Shown: in pieces, positions 36,201 through 48,973 of the stretch | How positions within the stretch are numbered: the first letter of the stretch is position 1 | How the letters are laid out: every line of letters starts with the position of its first letter | Position numbers and translations under genes: made by a program | Origin: Xestospongia bergquistia | Lineage: Eukaryota > Porifera > Demospongiae > Haplosclerida > Petrosiidae | Direction: 5' to 3' | Length of the DNA: 64,000 nucleotides | NCBI GenBank assembly: GCA_963965975.1 | Contig: OZ014416.1 | Span: forward strand, 3,782,001-3,846,000 | The notes under the pieces: generated by a model | The model's input: only the letters and a program-made list of their open reading frames with translations | The model's database searches: none | Told to the model about the DNA's origin: nothing

Positions 36201-37256
36201 TATTACAACGTGATACTACAAATGCAATAAACTAAAGGCTAAAGCTCATTAAATTTAAACTCAAGCTATATATATAACACACTTCACTGTATTTACTTGC
36301 CCTTGGGCTATAGCGAGGAACATTATTGTCTTGGATTTACTACAGAGAACACTGTCAAATGATTTGGCTGAATGGAATCTGGTTCCTTCTTCTATCTTGC
36401 TAAAAGCCCTGTAGAAATAAAGTCATGAATCTTTGGTTGCTAAAACAAAGTAATGCTGTCTAAGATTTCTAGTACAAACCTTTACAAGCTGATACTGATA
36501 CAAAAGCAGACACAATGGGGGTAAAAAGCCTTTTAAAAACACTTGACTAATATTATTCAGACTTGCTACATTGTACTAAATGTACTGGTTATCAAAGTGT
36601 ATATATTACACAGACAAGGAAAGGTGAGATATATATTTTAAAATGACTTATTACAGGCTTAGTTAGAGATAACAAATGCACTAAAACTAAGGGCTAAAGC
36701 TCATTGAATTTAAAGTCAAGCTAGATATACTAACACAAACGAAGTATTGATACTCTGACTGTATTTATTGGCCCATGGGCTGTAGCAAGAAAAATTAGTG
36801 TCTTGGATTTACTGCAGAGAACACTGTCAAATGACTTCCCAGCATGGAATACAGTTCCTTCTTCAGTCTTGCTCCACAGCCCTGCAGAAGTAAAGTCCTC
36901 ACACATTGATTGCTAAAATGAAATAAACCAATGCAGTCTAAGATTTCTAGTAGAAACCATTACAAGCTGATACTGATACAAAAGTAGACACAATAAGTTT
37001 AAAGTCAAGCTAGATATACTAACGCACATGAAGTATTGACACTTGACTGTATTTATTTATTTACCCTTGGGCTGTACCGAGGAACATTATTGTCTCGGAT
37101 TTATTGCAGAGAACACTGTCAAATGATTTGGCTGAATGAAATCCATTTCCTTCTTCTGTCTTGCTAAATAAAGTCATGATTCATTGCTTGCTAAAACGAA
37201 GTAATGCTGTCTAGCACAAACTATTACAAGCTGATACTACAAAAGCACTAAACTAA

Positions 37257-37395
37257 GGGCTAAAGCTCATTGAATTTAAAGTCAAGGTAGATAAGACTAA
37301 AGCTTATTGAATTTTAAGTCAAGGTAGATAGGGCTAAAGCTCATTGAATTTAAAGTCAAGGTAGATAGGGCTAAAGCTCATTGAATTTAAAGTGA
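37257..37395 (+). repeat. 37-bp minisatellite, four copies
   Basis: GGGCTAAAGCTCATTGAATT with TTAAAGTCAAGGTAGATA repeats four times here. The same minisatellite has about three copies near 41797-41890, five at 42173-42355 and six at 43799-44020. Confidence 0.85.
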
Positions 37396-40300
37396 AGGTA
37401 AATATACTAATGCACATGAAGTATTGACACTATTTATTTGCCTTTGGGTTGTAGCAAGGAACATTATTGTCTCGGATTTACTGCAGAGAACACTGTCAAA
37501 TGATTTTGCTGAATGGAATCCAGTTCCTTCTTCTGTCTTGTTAAACAGCCCTGCAGAAATAAAGTCGTGATTCATTGGTTGCTAAAATTAAGTAATGCTG
37601 TGTAAGATTTCTAGTACAGACCATTACAAGCTGATACTACAAATGCACTAAAACTAAGGGCTAAAGCTCATTCAATTTAAAGTCAAGGTGGATATACTAA
37701 CGCACATGAAGTAATGACATTCTGATTGTATTTATTTGCCTTAGGGCTGTAGAGAGGAACGTTATTTACTGCAGAACACTGTTAAATGACTTGGCCAAAT
37801 GGAATCCAGTTCCTTCTTCTGTCTTGCTCCACAGCCCTGTAGATGTAAAGTCCTAACACATTAGTTGTTAAAATGAAGTAATGCATTTCTAATGATTTGT
37901 AGTACAACGATTACAAACACATGATATAGGACAATACTCAAGACTCAAAAAGATCTCCACAATATGCACATTTTATAATACATAGTGCATAGATAACTTA
38001 CGGGACAGGACGTCTACACATCATAATCATATTCATAAGTATACACAATACAACAACCAACCAATAATACAGCACAAGTAGAGACAGTGAGGGTAAATAG
38101 CCCTGCAGAAATAAAGTTGTGACAAACCATTACAAGCTGATACTGATACAAAAGTAGACACAATAGGTTTAAATGGGCTTGTACTAAATAAAGGTAGACA
38201 TAATGGGGCTAAATAGGCTTGTAGTGATAAAACATTTGACAAATATTATTCAGACTTCCTACATTGTACTAAATATATTGGTTACTGAAGTTTATATATT
38301 AGAGAAAAGGAAGTCAGATATGTTTCCATATGACTTATTACAGGCTTAGTTTGCATAAAAGATGCACTAAAACTAAGGGCTAAATCTGACTCAATTTCTT
38401 TTGTTCTAGCTAATAACATCATCGTCTAAGATTTATTGCAGACAAGACTGTCAAATCACTTGGCTGCATGGAATACAGTTCTTTCTTTTGTCTTGTTAAA
38501 CAGCCCTGCAGAAATAAAGTCCTGACACATTCATTGCTAAAATGAAGTAATGCAGTCCATAATTTCTAGTACAAACCATTACAAGCTGATACTGATGCAA
38601 AAGTAGACACAATAGGTTTAAATGGGCTACATTGTACTAAATATACTGGAAAAGGACTAGTCAGATATGTTTCCAAATGACTTATGACAGGCTTAGTTCA
38701 GATAACAGATGCGCTAAACCTGAGGGCTAAAGATCACTGAATATACTAACACACATGGAGTACTGCTACTCTGACCATATTTATTTGCCCTTGGGCAGTA
38801 GCGAGGAACTGCAAGAACGCTGTCAAATGACTTGGTTGAATGAAATCCAGTTCCTTCTTCCGTCTTGCTAAACAGCCCTGCAGAAGTAAAGTCCTGAAAC
38901 GTTGGCTGCTAAAGTAATGTTGCCTAAGATTTCTAGTACAAACCTTTTCAAGGTGATACTGATACCAAAGCAGACACAATGGTGGTAAAAAGCCTTTTAA
39001 AAACACTTGACTAATATTATTCAGGCTTACTATATTGTACTAAACATACTGGTTATTAAAGTGTATATATTATAGAGACAAGGAAAGGTGAGATATTATG
39101 TTTTATAATGACTTAATACAGGCTTTAACAAATGCACTAAAGTAAGGGCTAAAGCTCATTAAAGTCAAGCTAGTCATACCAACACACATGAAGTATTGAT
39201 ACTCTGACTGTATTTACTTGCCCATGAGCTGTAGCAAGGAACATTATTTACTGCAGAACACTGTCAACTGACTTGGCAGAATGGAATCCAATTCCTTCTT
39301 CTGTCTTGCTAAACAGCCCTGCAGAAATAAAGTCGTCACTCATTGGTTGCTAACGAAGTAATGCTGTCTAAGATTTCTACTACAAACCATTACAAGCTGA
39401 TACTACAAATGCACTAAACTAAGGGCTAAAGCTCATTCAATTTGAAGTCAAGCTAGATATACTAACGCACATGAAGTATTGACACTTGACTGAATTTATT
39501 TGCCCATGGGCTGTAGCAAGGAACATTAGTGTCTCGGATTTACTGCAGAGAACACTGACAAATGATTTGGCTGAATGGAATCCAGTTCATTCTTCTGTCT
39601 TGCTAAACAGCCCTGCAGAAATAAAGTCGTGACTCGTTGGTTGTTAAAACGAAGTAATGCTGTCTAAGATTTCTAGTACAAACCATTACAAACTGATACT
39701 GATACAAAAACAATGGGGTTACATAGGCTTGTAGTAAATAAAAACACTTTACTAATATTGTTCAAACTTTCTACATTGTACTAAATATACTGGTTACTAA
39801 AGTCTATATATTAGAGAGGAAAGGAATAGTCATATGTTTCCAAATGACTTATGACAGGCTTAGTTTTAGTGCATCTGACTGAATTTCAAAGTCAAGCTAC
39901 ATATACTAACACACATGGACTACTGTTTACGTGAACGTATTTGTTACTACTGTCTTTCCCTTTTTTGTAGCGTTTACTGCAGAGAAGATTGCAAATGACT
40001 TGGGTGCATGGAATCCAGTTCCTTCTTCAGTCTTGACATTTGCTACTAAAGAAGTAATGCTGTCTAAGATTTCTAATACAAACCTTTACAAGCTCATTGA
40101 ATTTAATGTCAAGCTAGATATACTAACACAAATGAAGTATTGATACTCTGACTCTATTTATTTGCCCATGGGCTGTAGTGAGGAACATTAGTGTCTCGGA
40201 TTTACTGCAGGGAACACTGTCAAATGACTTAGGCGAATGGAATCCAGTTCATTCTTCTGTCTTGCTAAAAAGCCCTGCAGAATTAAAGTCGTGACTCATT

Positions 40301-40406
40301 GCTTGCTAAAAGGAAGTATTGCTGTCTAAGATTTCTAGTACAAACTATTACATGCTCATACTGATACAAAAGTAAAGACAATGGGGTAAAATGGCTTGTA
40401 CTAAAT

Positions 40407-40549
40407 TAGCCTTGTAGCCAAGCTTTCGCAATAGAAAAGAGCCTGGTAACTACTGTTTGCGTGTCATTGTGATGTCAATAATTACGCGAATGTGCAAGCA
40501 GTAATGACCAGGGTTTCTTTTCTATCGCAAAAGTCTGGGTATGAGGCTA
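40407..40549 (+). mobile_element. Inverted-repeat DNA transposon, copy 4 (143-bp MITE)
   Basis: Only the two ends remain: TAGCCTTGTAGCCAAGCTTT and, reversed, TAGCCTCATACCCAGACTTT. It is flanked by a perfect 9-bp duplication GTACTAAAT, and the repeat unit elsewhere reads GTACTAAATAAAAAC without an insert. A 9-10-bp duplication with long inverted ends points to the Mutator superfamily. Confidence 0.88.
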
Positions 40550-41889
40550 GTACTAAATAAAAACAATCGTCCAATTTATTGAGACTTGCTACAAAATATA
40601 CCGGTTACTAAATTTCAAGAAGACTTACGATAGGTTAGTTAAGATAACAAATGCACTAAAACTAAGGGCTAAAGCTCACTGAATTTAAAAGTCATGTTAG
40701 ATATACTACAGCACATGGAGTACTACTTCTCTGACTGTATTTGTTACTACTGTCTTTCCCTTTTGTTGTAACGAGGAATTTCATTGTCTTGGAATTACTG
40801 CAGAGAACACTGTCAAATGACTTCCCTCATGGAATACAGTTCCTTCTTCAGTTTTGATCCACAGCCCTGCAGAAGTAAAGTCCTTACACATTGATTGCTA
40901 AAAGCAATGCAGTCTAAGGTTTCTAGTACAAACCATTACAAGCTGATACTCGTACAAAAGTAGACAGAATAAGTTTAAAGTCAAGCTAGATATAATAACG
41001 CAAATGAAGTATTGAGACTTGACTGTATTTATTTACCCTTGGGCTGTAGCGAGGAACATTATTGTCTTGGATTTACTGCAGAGAACACTGTCAAATGACT
41101 TTACTGCATGGAATACAGTTACTTCTTCTGTCTTGCTCCACATCCCTGCAGAAGTAAAGTCCTGACACATTGATTGCTAAAATGAAATGAAGCAATGCAG
41201 TCTAAGATTTCTAGTACAAACCATTACAAGCTGATACTGATACAAAAGTAGAGTTTAAAGTCAAACTAGATATACTAACGCACATGAAGTATTGACACTT
41301 GACTGTATTTATTTACCCTTGGGCTGTAGCGAGGAATATTATTGTCTTGGATTTACTGCAGAGAACACTGTCAAATGACTTCCCTGTATGGAATACAGTT
41401 CTATATTCTGTCTTGCTCCACAGCCCTGCAAAAGTAAAGTCCTCACACATTGATTGCTAAAATGAAATGAAGCAATGCAGTCTAAGGTTTCTAGTACAAA
41501 CCTTTACAAGCTGATACTGGTACAAAAGTACACACAATAGTTTAAAGTCAAGCTAGATATACTAACAAACATGAAGTATTGACACTTGACTGTATTTATT
41601 TACCCTTGGGCTGTAGTGAGGAACATTATTGTCTCGGATTTATTGCAGAGAACACTGTCAAATGATTTGGCTGGATGAAATCCAGTTCCTTCTTCTGTCT
41701 TGCTAAATAAAGTCATGATTCATTGCTTGCTAAAATGAAGTAATGCTGTCTAGCACAAACTATTACAAGCTGATACTACAAAAGCACTAAACTAAGGGCT
41801 AAAGCTCATTGAATCTTTAAGTCAAGGTAGATAAGGCTAAAGCTCATTGAATTGAAAGTCAATGTAGATAGGGCTAAAGCTCATTATTG

Positions 41890-44800
41890 ATACTGATACA
41901 AAAGTAGACACAATAGTTTAAACTCAAGCTAGAGATACTAATGCACATGAAGTATTGACACTTGACTGTATTTATTTACCCTTGGTCTGTACCAAGGAAC
42001 ATTATTGTCTCGGATTTACTGCAGAGAACACTGTCGAATGATTTGGCTGAATGAAATCCAGTTCCTTCTTCTGTCTTGCTAAATAAAGTCATGATTCATT
42101 GCTTGCTAAAACGAAGTAATGCTGTCTAGCACAAACTATTACAAGCTGATACTACAAAAGCACTAAACTAAGGACTAAAGCTCATTGAATTTAAAGTCAA
42201 GGTAGACAAGACTAAAGCTCATTGAATTTTAAGTCAAGGTAGATAGGGATAAAGCTCATTGAATTTAAAGTCAAGGTAGAGAGGGATAAAGCTCATTGAA
42301 TTTAAAGTCAAGGTAGATAGGGCTAAAGCTCATTGAATTTAATGTGAAGGTAGATATACTAATGCACATGAAGTATTGACACTATTTATTTGCCTTAGGT
42401 CTGTAGCGAGGAACGTTATTTACTGCAGAACACTGTTAAATGACTTGGCAAAACGGAATTCAGTTCCTTCTTCTTTCTTGCTAAATGGCCCTGCAGAAGT
42501 AATGTCCTAAGTTTTCTAGTATAAACCATTACAAAGTCATACTCATACAAAAGTAAACACTATGGGGGTAAAAAGGCTTGTACTAAATAAAAACGCTCGA
42601 CTAATTTTATTGAGACTCGCTATATATATTGTACAAAATATACCAGTTACTGAAGTCTTTATATTACGGACTAGTGAGATATTATATTTCAAAAAGACTT
42701 ACGATAAGCTTAGTTAAGATAACAAAACACTAAAACTAAGGGTTAAAGCTCACTGAATTTAAAAGTCATATACTACAGCACATGGAGTACTGCTTCTCTG
42801 ACCGTGTTTGTTACTACTGTCTTTCCCTTTCTTGTAGCGAGGAATTGCCTTCATGGAATACAGTTCCTTCTTCTGTCTTGCTCCACAGCCCTGTAGAAGT
42901 GAAGTCCTAACACATTAGTTGCTAAAATGAAGTAATGCATTTCTAATGATTTGTAGTACAACCATTACAAACACATTCACGTATGATATAGGACAATACT
43001 CAAGACTCAAAAAAATCTCCACAATATGCACATTTTATAATACATAGTGCATAGATAACTTACGGGACAGGAAGTCTACACATGATAATCATATTCATAA
43101 GTATACACAATACAACAACCAACCAATAATAATGCAGCACAAGCTGATACTGACACAAACGTAGAGACAGTGAGGGTAAATAGCGCTGCAAAAAAAATTG
43201 TGACAAACCATTACAAGCTGATACTGATACAAAAGTAGACACAATAGATTTAAATGGGCTACATTGTACTAAATATACTGGAAAAGGACTAGTCAGATAT
43301 GTTTCCAAATGACTTACGACAGGCTTAGTTCAGATAACAGATGCGCTAAACCTAGGGGCTAAAGATCACTGAATATACTAACACACATGGAACTGCATGG
43401 AATACAGTTCCTTCTTATGTCTTGTTAAACAGCCCTGCAGAAATAAAGTCCTGACACATTGATTGCTAAAATGAAGTAATGCAGTCCATGATTTCTAGTA
43501 CAAACCATTACAAGCTGATACTGGTACAAAAGTAGACACAATAGTTTAAACTCAAGCTAGATATACTAACAAACATGAAGTATTGACACTTGACTGTATT
43601 TATTTACCCTTGGGCTGTACCGAGGAACATTATTGTCTCGGATTTACTGCAGAGAACACTGTCGAATGATTTGGCTGAATGAAATCCAGTTCCTTCTTCT
43701 GTCTTGCTAAATAAAGTCATGATTCATTGCTTGCTAAAACGAAGTAATGCTGTCTAGCACAAACTATTACAAGCTGATACTACAAAAGCACTAAACTAAG
43801 GGCTAAAGCTCATTGAATTTAAAGTCAAGGTAGACAAGACTAAAGCTCATTGAATTTTAAGTCAAGGTAGATAGGGCTAAAGCTCATTGAATTTTAAGTC
43901 AAGGTAGATAGGGATAAAGCTCATTGAATTTAAAGTCAAGGTAGATAGGGATAAAGCTCATTGAATTTAAAGTCAAGGTAGATAGGGCTAAAGCTCATTG
44001 AATTTAAAGTGAAGGTAGATATACTAATGCACATGAAGTATTGACACTATTTATTTGCCTTAGGGCTGTAGTGAGGAACGTTATTTACTGCAGAACACTG
44101 TTAAATGACTTGGCAAAACGGAATTCAGTTCCTTCTTCTTTCTTGCTAAATGGCCCTGCAGAAGTAATGTCCTAAGTTTTCTAGTATAAACCATTACAAA
44201 GTCATACTCATACAAAAGTAAACACTATGGGGGTAAAAAGGCTTGTACTAAATAAAAACGCTCGACTAATTTTATTGAGACTCGCTATATATATTGTACA
44301 AAATATACCAGTTACTGAAGTCTTTATATTACGGACTAGTGAGATATTATATTTCAAAAAGACTTACGATAAGCTTAGTTAAGATAACAAAACACTAAAA
44401 CTAAGGGCTAAAGCTCACTGAATTTAAAAGTCATATACTACAGCACATGGAGTACTGCTTCTCTGACCGTGTTTGTTACTACTGTCTTTCCCTTTCTTGT
44501 AGCGAGGAATTGCCTTCATGGAATACAGTTCCTTCTTCTGTCTTGCTCCACAGCCCTGTAGAAGTGAAGTCCTAACACATTAGTTGCTAAAATGAAGTAA
44601 TGCATTTCTAATGATTTGTAGTACAACCATTACAAACACATTCACGTATGATATAGGACAATACTCAAGACTCAAAAAAATCTCCACAATATGCACATTT
44701 TATAATACATAGTGCATAGATAACTTACGGGACAGGAAGTCTACACATGATAATCATATTCATAAGTATACACAATACAACAACCAACCAATAATAATGC

Positions 44801-45190
44801 AGCACAAGCTGATACTGACACAAACGTAGAGACAGTGAGGGTAAATAGCGCTGCAAAAAAAATTGTGACAAACCATTACAAGCTGATACTGATACAAAAG
44901 TAGACACAATAGATTTAAATGGGCTACATTGTACTAAATATACTGGAAAAGGACTAGTCAGATATGTTTCCAAATGACTTACGACAGGCTTAGTTCAGAT
45001 AACAGATGCGCTAAACCTAGGGGCTAAAGATCACTGAATATACTAACACACATGGAACTGCATGGAATACAGTTCCTTCTTATGTCTTGTTAAACAGCCC
45101 TGCAGAAATAAAGTCCTGACACATTGATTGCTAAAATGAAGTAATGCAGTCCATGATTTCTAGTACAAACCATTACAAGCTGATACTGAT
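41890..45190 (+). repeat. Nearly identical 1.65-kb tandem duplication
   Basis: Segment of about 41890-43529 followed by about 43530-45190. An 82-codon minus-strand frame at 43060-43308 is repeated without change at 44725-44973, an offset of 1665 bp. Differences are few (for example AATGTG versus AAAGTG near 42340 and 44000) plus one extra 37-bp minisatellite copy in the second block. It is a very recent duplication. Confidence 0.9.
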
Positions 45191-46149
45191 ACCACAGCAG
45201 ACACAATGGTGGTAAGAAGCCTGTAAAAACACGTGACTTGCTACATTATACTAAATATACTGGTTACCAAAGTGTATATATTATATAGACAAGGACAGGT
45301 AAGATATTATGTTTTAAAATGACTTATTACAGGCTTAGTTAAGGTAATAAATGCACTAAAACTAAGAGCTAAATCTCACTGAATTTAAAAGTCAAGCTAG
45401 ATATACTAACATACATGAGTACTGCTACTCTGACCATATTTGTTACTACTGTCTTTCCCTTTTGTTGCAGTGAGGAACATCATTATCAAACAAGCTGATA
45501 CTGATACAAAAGTAGTCGCAATGGGGGTAAATAGGCTTGTAGTAAATAAAACACGTGACTAATATTATTCAGACTTGCTACATTGTGCTAAATATACTGA
45601 TTACTAAAGTCTATATATTACAGAGAAAAGACTAGTGAGATATTTTTGACTTATCACAGGGTTAGTTCAGATAACAGATGCACTAAAAGTACTGAATTTA
45701 AAACTTAAGTTGGGCAAGCTAGATATACACACACACGTGGAGTACTGCTACTCTGACCGTATTTGACTACTGTCTTTCCCTTTTGTTGTAGCGAGGAACA
45801 TCACTGTCAAATGACTCGTCTGTATGGAATCCAGTTCCTTCTTCTGTCTTGCTAAACAGCCCTGCAGAAGTAAAGTCGAGACACACGGTTGCTAAAATGA
45901 AGGAATGGCATCTAAATTTATTAATTTCTAGTACAAATTTGGTGCCAGTAGTCTTGCTAAACAGCCCTGCAGAAGTAAAATGCTGACACACTGTAGAAAT
46001 GTGGCACCACTATTGTGAACTGAGAATGTTCAGTTGATGATGGATATTGCGCCATGATAATAACAACTATATACCTCCGTATATCTTATCTATAGTACAC
46101 AATGAACATTGTCTGTCTGAATATACGTTTATTAATCAGTCGTAGAGAA

Positions 46150-46212
46150 CTAGGGGGCAGGGGGATGGAGCCCCCCCACTTTTGAAATTGGGGGGGGGCT
46201 CTGCCCCTTACT
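46150..46212. repeat. GC-rich hairpin
   Basis: GGGGCAGGGGGATGGAGCCC through a CTTTTGAAAT loop to a long G-run, GGGCTC and TGCCCC forms an imperfect stem. It is strikingly GC-rich in this AT-rich window. Possibly the tip of a degraded MITE; no duplication found. Confidence 0.5.
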
Positions 46213-47924
46213 GTTTGATTTTTGACTGTGTGATATACAAGTATGCATGATGAATTCCACTCCTCACTAACAAACTGGGTGAAAAATAATTTGATTATTC
46301 AAACAATCAACCACCTGTATATGAATCAATGACATTCACCAATTGGTATGCTAAAGTTAATTGCTAAAAGAAGCTAAGTGTGAAAATAATCGTTTCACCA
46401 AAGTGTCTGGAGTGATCAAAGCTTTTGGAACAAATATGAGTACTTATAGAGGAGAGGTCAACTGTGTTGTCACTACTGCTAAGGTATAATAATATTATTA
46501 AAGGTGCATATTGTCACATTTGAATGCAGCTTAACAACAAATTATACTATTATGAAATCGCGAATGCCAAGGTTTAGTTGGAGTCCATATAAATGGAGAC
46601 AATGATTTAACTGACATATTAGACAAGATGAGAAAAAGAGTGAGTGAGCTAGAGTGAGTGCATGAGAGAGGAGGAAAGAGCTTTAGTATGTAAGATACTG
46701 TCTTATAAAGTCTCAGTATATTGAATTAAAGAATACTTAATAGAGCAGTTTACAACAAATACTATCGAATCAGCCACAGTCCCATTCTAGTAAACAACAA
46801 CAGCACAACGTCTTGTAATGGTGGCTTTCAAAAAGCCATTTAGTAGAGCAGAGCAGGAGTAATTTTGCTGCAATCGCAGTTAACATTAAGGGTGTCTGTT
46901 GTTTCCTTTACAGGAAACACATTAAAAGAGGTAAAACAAATTTTAATTTCTCTGATATAAAGTACATTATATGCGTTATCTAATATAAAGTGCTGATGAT
47001 GAGTGATTTGGTATGGTAGTCCTCCTCCCAGTAGGTCAAGGCACTGCAATTCTTTGGGTACTTGTTCTTCCTAGCATAGTTGAGTACAATCAAACTTGAT
47101 AAAATTCATGAGAGGAGTAGTTTCGAAAACCAGCTACAGTACAAGATATGCAAGTGCATATATTACAAAAAATAATGGATTATTAGGGCAATAAGCTGAT
47201 AATAAAACACACACCAGAAGTGTCCAAGAAAAAAAGCACAAGAAGATGCCAGTAACAAAGATCTTATAATATCCTGTCCACACATTAACTATCTGTCTAG
47301 ATAATGAGAACAAAGAAAACTCATAAAATATTCATTATTTAAAAGTAGTATTACTGGCACTATTTGATGTCTGAGTTTGCTGTACATAGTATATCCAAAA
47401 TATCTTTATAATATAATGTAGTGATACATTAGAACATCCCACACAATTACAAAAATAGATGACTGTGAAGACAAATGACAGAAATGACTAAAGAATCTTG
47501 ACTTATGACTTGTTATTTCTCAAATGTTATACTTGAAAACAGAGAAACCTAAAAATATAAAATTCTATTTATCAACTCTTATAATTCCCAATTGTAACAA
47601 TGACCTGATATGAACATAACAGACTATACACTTTAGATATATGAAGTACTTCACAGCAATACTTGGGATAAATCTGATATTCAACAGTATAATTACCACT
47701 AGTTATATGTACAGATTGCCATTGCAAATTTATTTTTACTGAAAATAAGCGTAACCTATTGCTTTTACTAATTCTAGCTATATCACCTTCACTTTCGTAA
47801 TACATTAGTAATTAATAGTATTATATGTAGATATTTTTCATAACTATGCAACCTGTATACACTGTATTTAAAATTAAATCAATTTGCAATGAATTATCTT
47901 TTACAGTTTTGTTACATAATTTAT
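46213..47924. other. No gene recognised
   Basis: AT-rich sequence with scattered short open frames (for example minus 46840-47049 and 47572-47805) that match nothing I know and have no convincing splice context. Confidence 0.4.
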
Positions 47925-47932
47925 ATGTATAG

Positions 47933-48414
47933 CAGGCATGGGGTCAAATACATTGAATAGTATTTAAATACAAATACAAATACTCTCAAAACATGAAATA
48001 CAATATACAAATACAAATACTTCTAGCAGGAATGTATTTCAAATACAAATACAAATACTTTGAAAAGTATTTAAATGCTTTCCAAATACTTCTTTATACT
48101 ATCCCAGCAGGAAAATCCCCATTATTTGCTTTACATATAATGAACTAATCATTACAAATTATTGATAATCTCTTCAAATGTTTTGTCAGTTAGGCAACAT
48201 TGATCAGGGCAGGAAAAACTTTTCCTACTATGCTGAATAGTCTTTCCACAGAAACAAACAATTTAAAAAGGAGTATTTAAAGATTTCATGAAGTATTTCA
48301 AATACAAATACAAATACTTCCTGTTTCAAAATTTCAAAATACAAATACAAATACTCAAAAAAAGTATTTAAATACAGCTAAATACAAATACTCATATATT
48401 TGACCCCAAGCCTG
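47933..48414 (-). mobile_element. hAT-type non-autonomous element with dimerisation-domain remnant
   Basis: The ends CAGGCATGGGGTCAAATA and, reversed, CAGGCTTGGGGTCAAATA are flanked by a perfect 8-bp duplication ATGTATAG (47925-47932 and 48415-48422). Subterminal AAATACAAATACAAATACT repeats fill both arms. The middle, on the minus strand, encodes SVERLFSIVGKVF followed by a decayed stretch with LTKHLK-like residues, which is the C-terminal hAT dimerisation motif. It is therefore a deletion derivative of a hAT transposon. Confidence 0.9.
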
Positions 48415-48422
48415 ATGTATAG

Positions 48423-48969
48423 TATATAATAATGGATCACATATGATCTGTTTTGTAATAATGAACCGCTTCTGTCAACCTGTTTCTATATGTGATACAA
48501 CTATTTGAGACTCATGCAAGATATTTGTGTGTAATTTAGTCTATCTTTAAATCTATAACCACATTTTCTTTGAATCATTTAAGTGTTAATTAAGTGTGTG
48601 TAAGCCTGCCTCATTCCTGATTTCTGTAATAGTTCTTATCTTTGTTCATTGTCCTTCCATTTAGTTTGATCTTTGTTCTTTATTCAATTTCAGATAAATA
48701 CCTGATTTTATTTGTTCCTGACTGTATCAATTTCGTTTAAATACAACTTCTACTTAAACTTAGTTGTGACGAGAACAGAGCTGCATATTCAACTGCAGTC
48801 TTGCCATAGAACTATACAAAAACTTTCAACAGTTACTAGTGACACTGATAGTCTAAAAGGCTATATAGAAAAGATTCTCCATATTTTCAAATGTAATGTC
48901 AAAGTTTATGTCACAAAGAGTGTGACATAATTCTTTTACAACTTACTAAAGTGTATTGTATAGGCTTAT
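48423..48969. other. No gene recognised
   Basis: Between the hAT element and piggyBac copy C. A 72-codon plus-strand frame at 48712-48930 has no recognisable motif. Confidence 0.4.
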
Positions 48970-48973
48970 TTAA

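Larger units (their letters stand above)
26690..46000 (+). repeat. Large nested tandem array with an exon-like core
   Basis: Roughly 50 or more units of 230-600 bp. The core is a pyrimidine-rich stretch ending in CTATAG/CTGTAG/TTGTAG, then CGAGGAACATTATTGTCT, then a segment with TTACTGCAGAGAACACTGTC, then CTGCAGAA followed by GTAAAG or ATAAAG. One frame of the core stays open (RNIIVSDLLQRTLSNDLAEW and onwards), ending near the donor-like GTAAAG. Around it come conserved modules: GCTGATACTGATAC, ACACTTGACTAATATTATTC, GGGCTAAAGCTCATTGAATT. Longer units carry all modules, shorter ones lack the middle. No complete gene is visible; the many open frames of 60-90 codons on either strand are slices of the repeat. 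Confidence 0.85.

Noticed and set aside
26872-39006. Many open frames of 60-90 codons on both strands of the large array
   Set aside because: Slices of the repeat unit; both strands stay open over the same core, which shows the frame length alone is not evidence.
43060-44973. Two identical 82-codon minus-strand open frames (43060-43308 and 44725-44973)
   Set aside because: They are identical because the DNA is tandemly duplicated; the frame crosses several repeat modules and resembles no protein.
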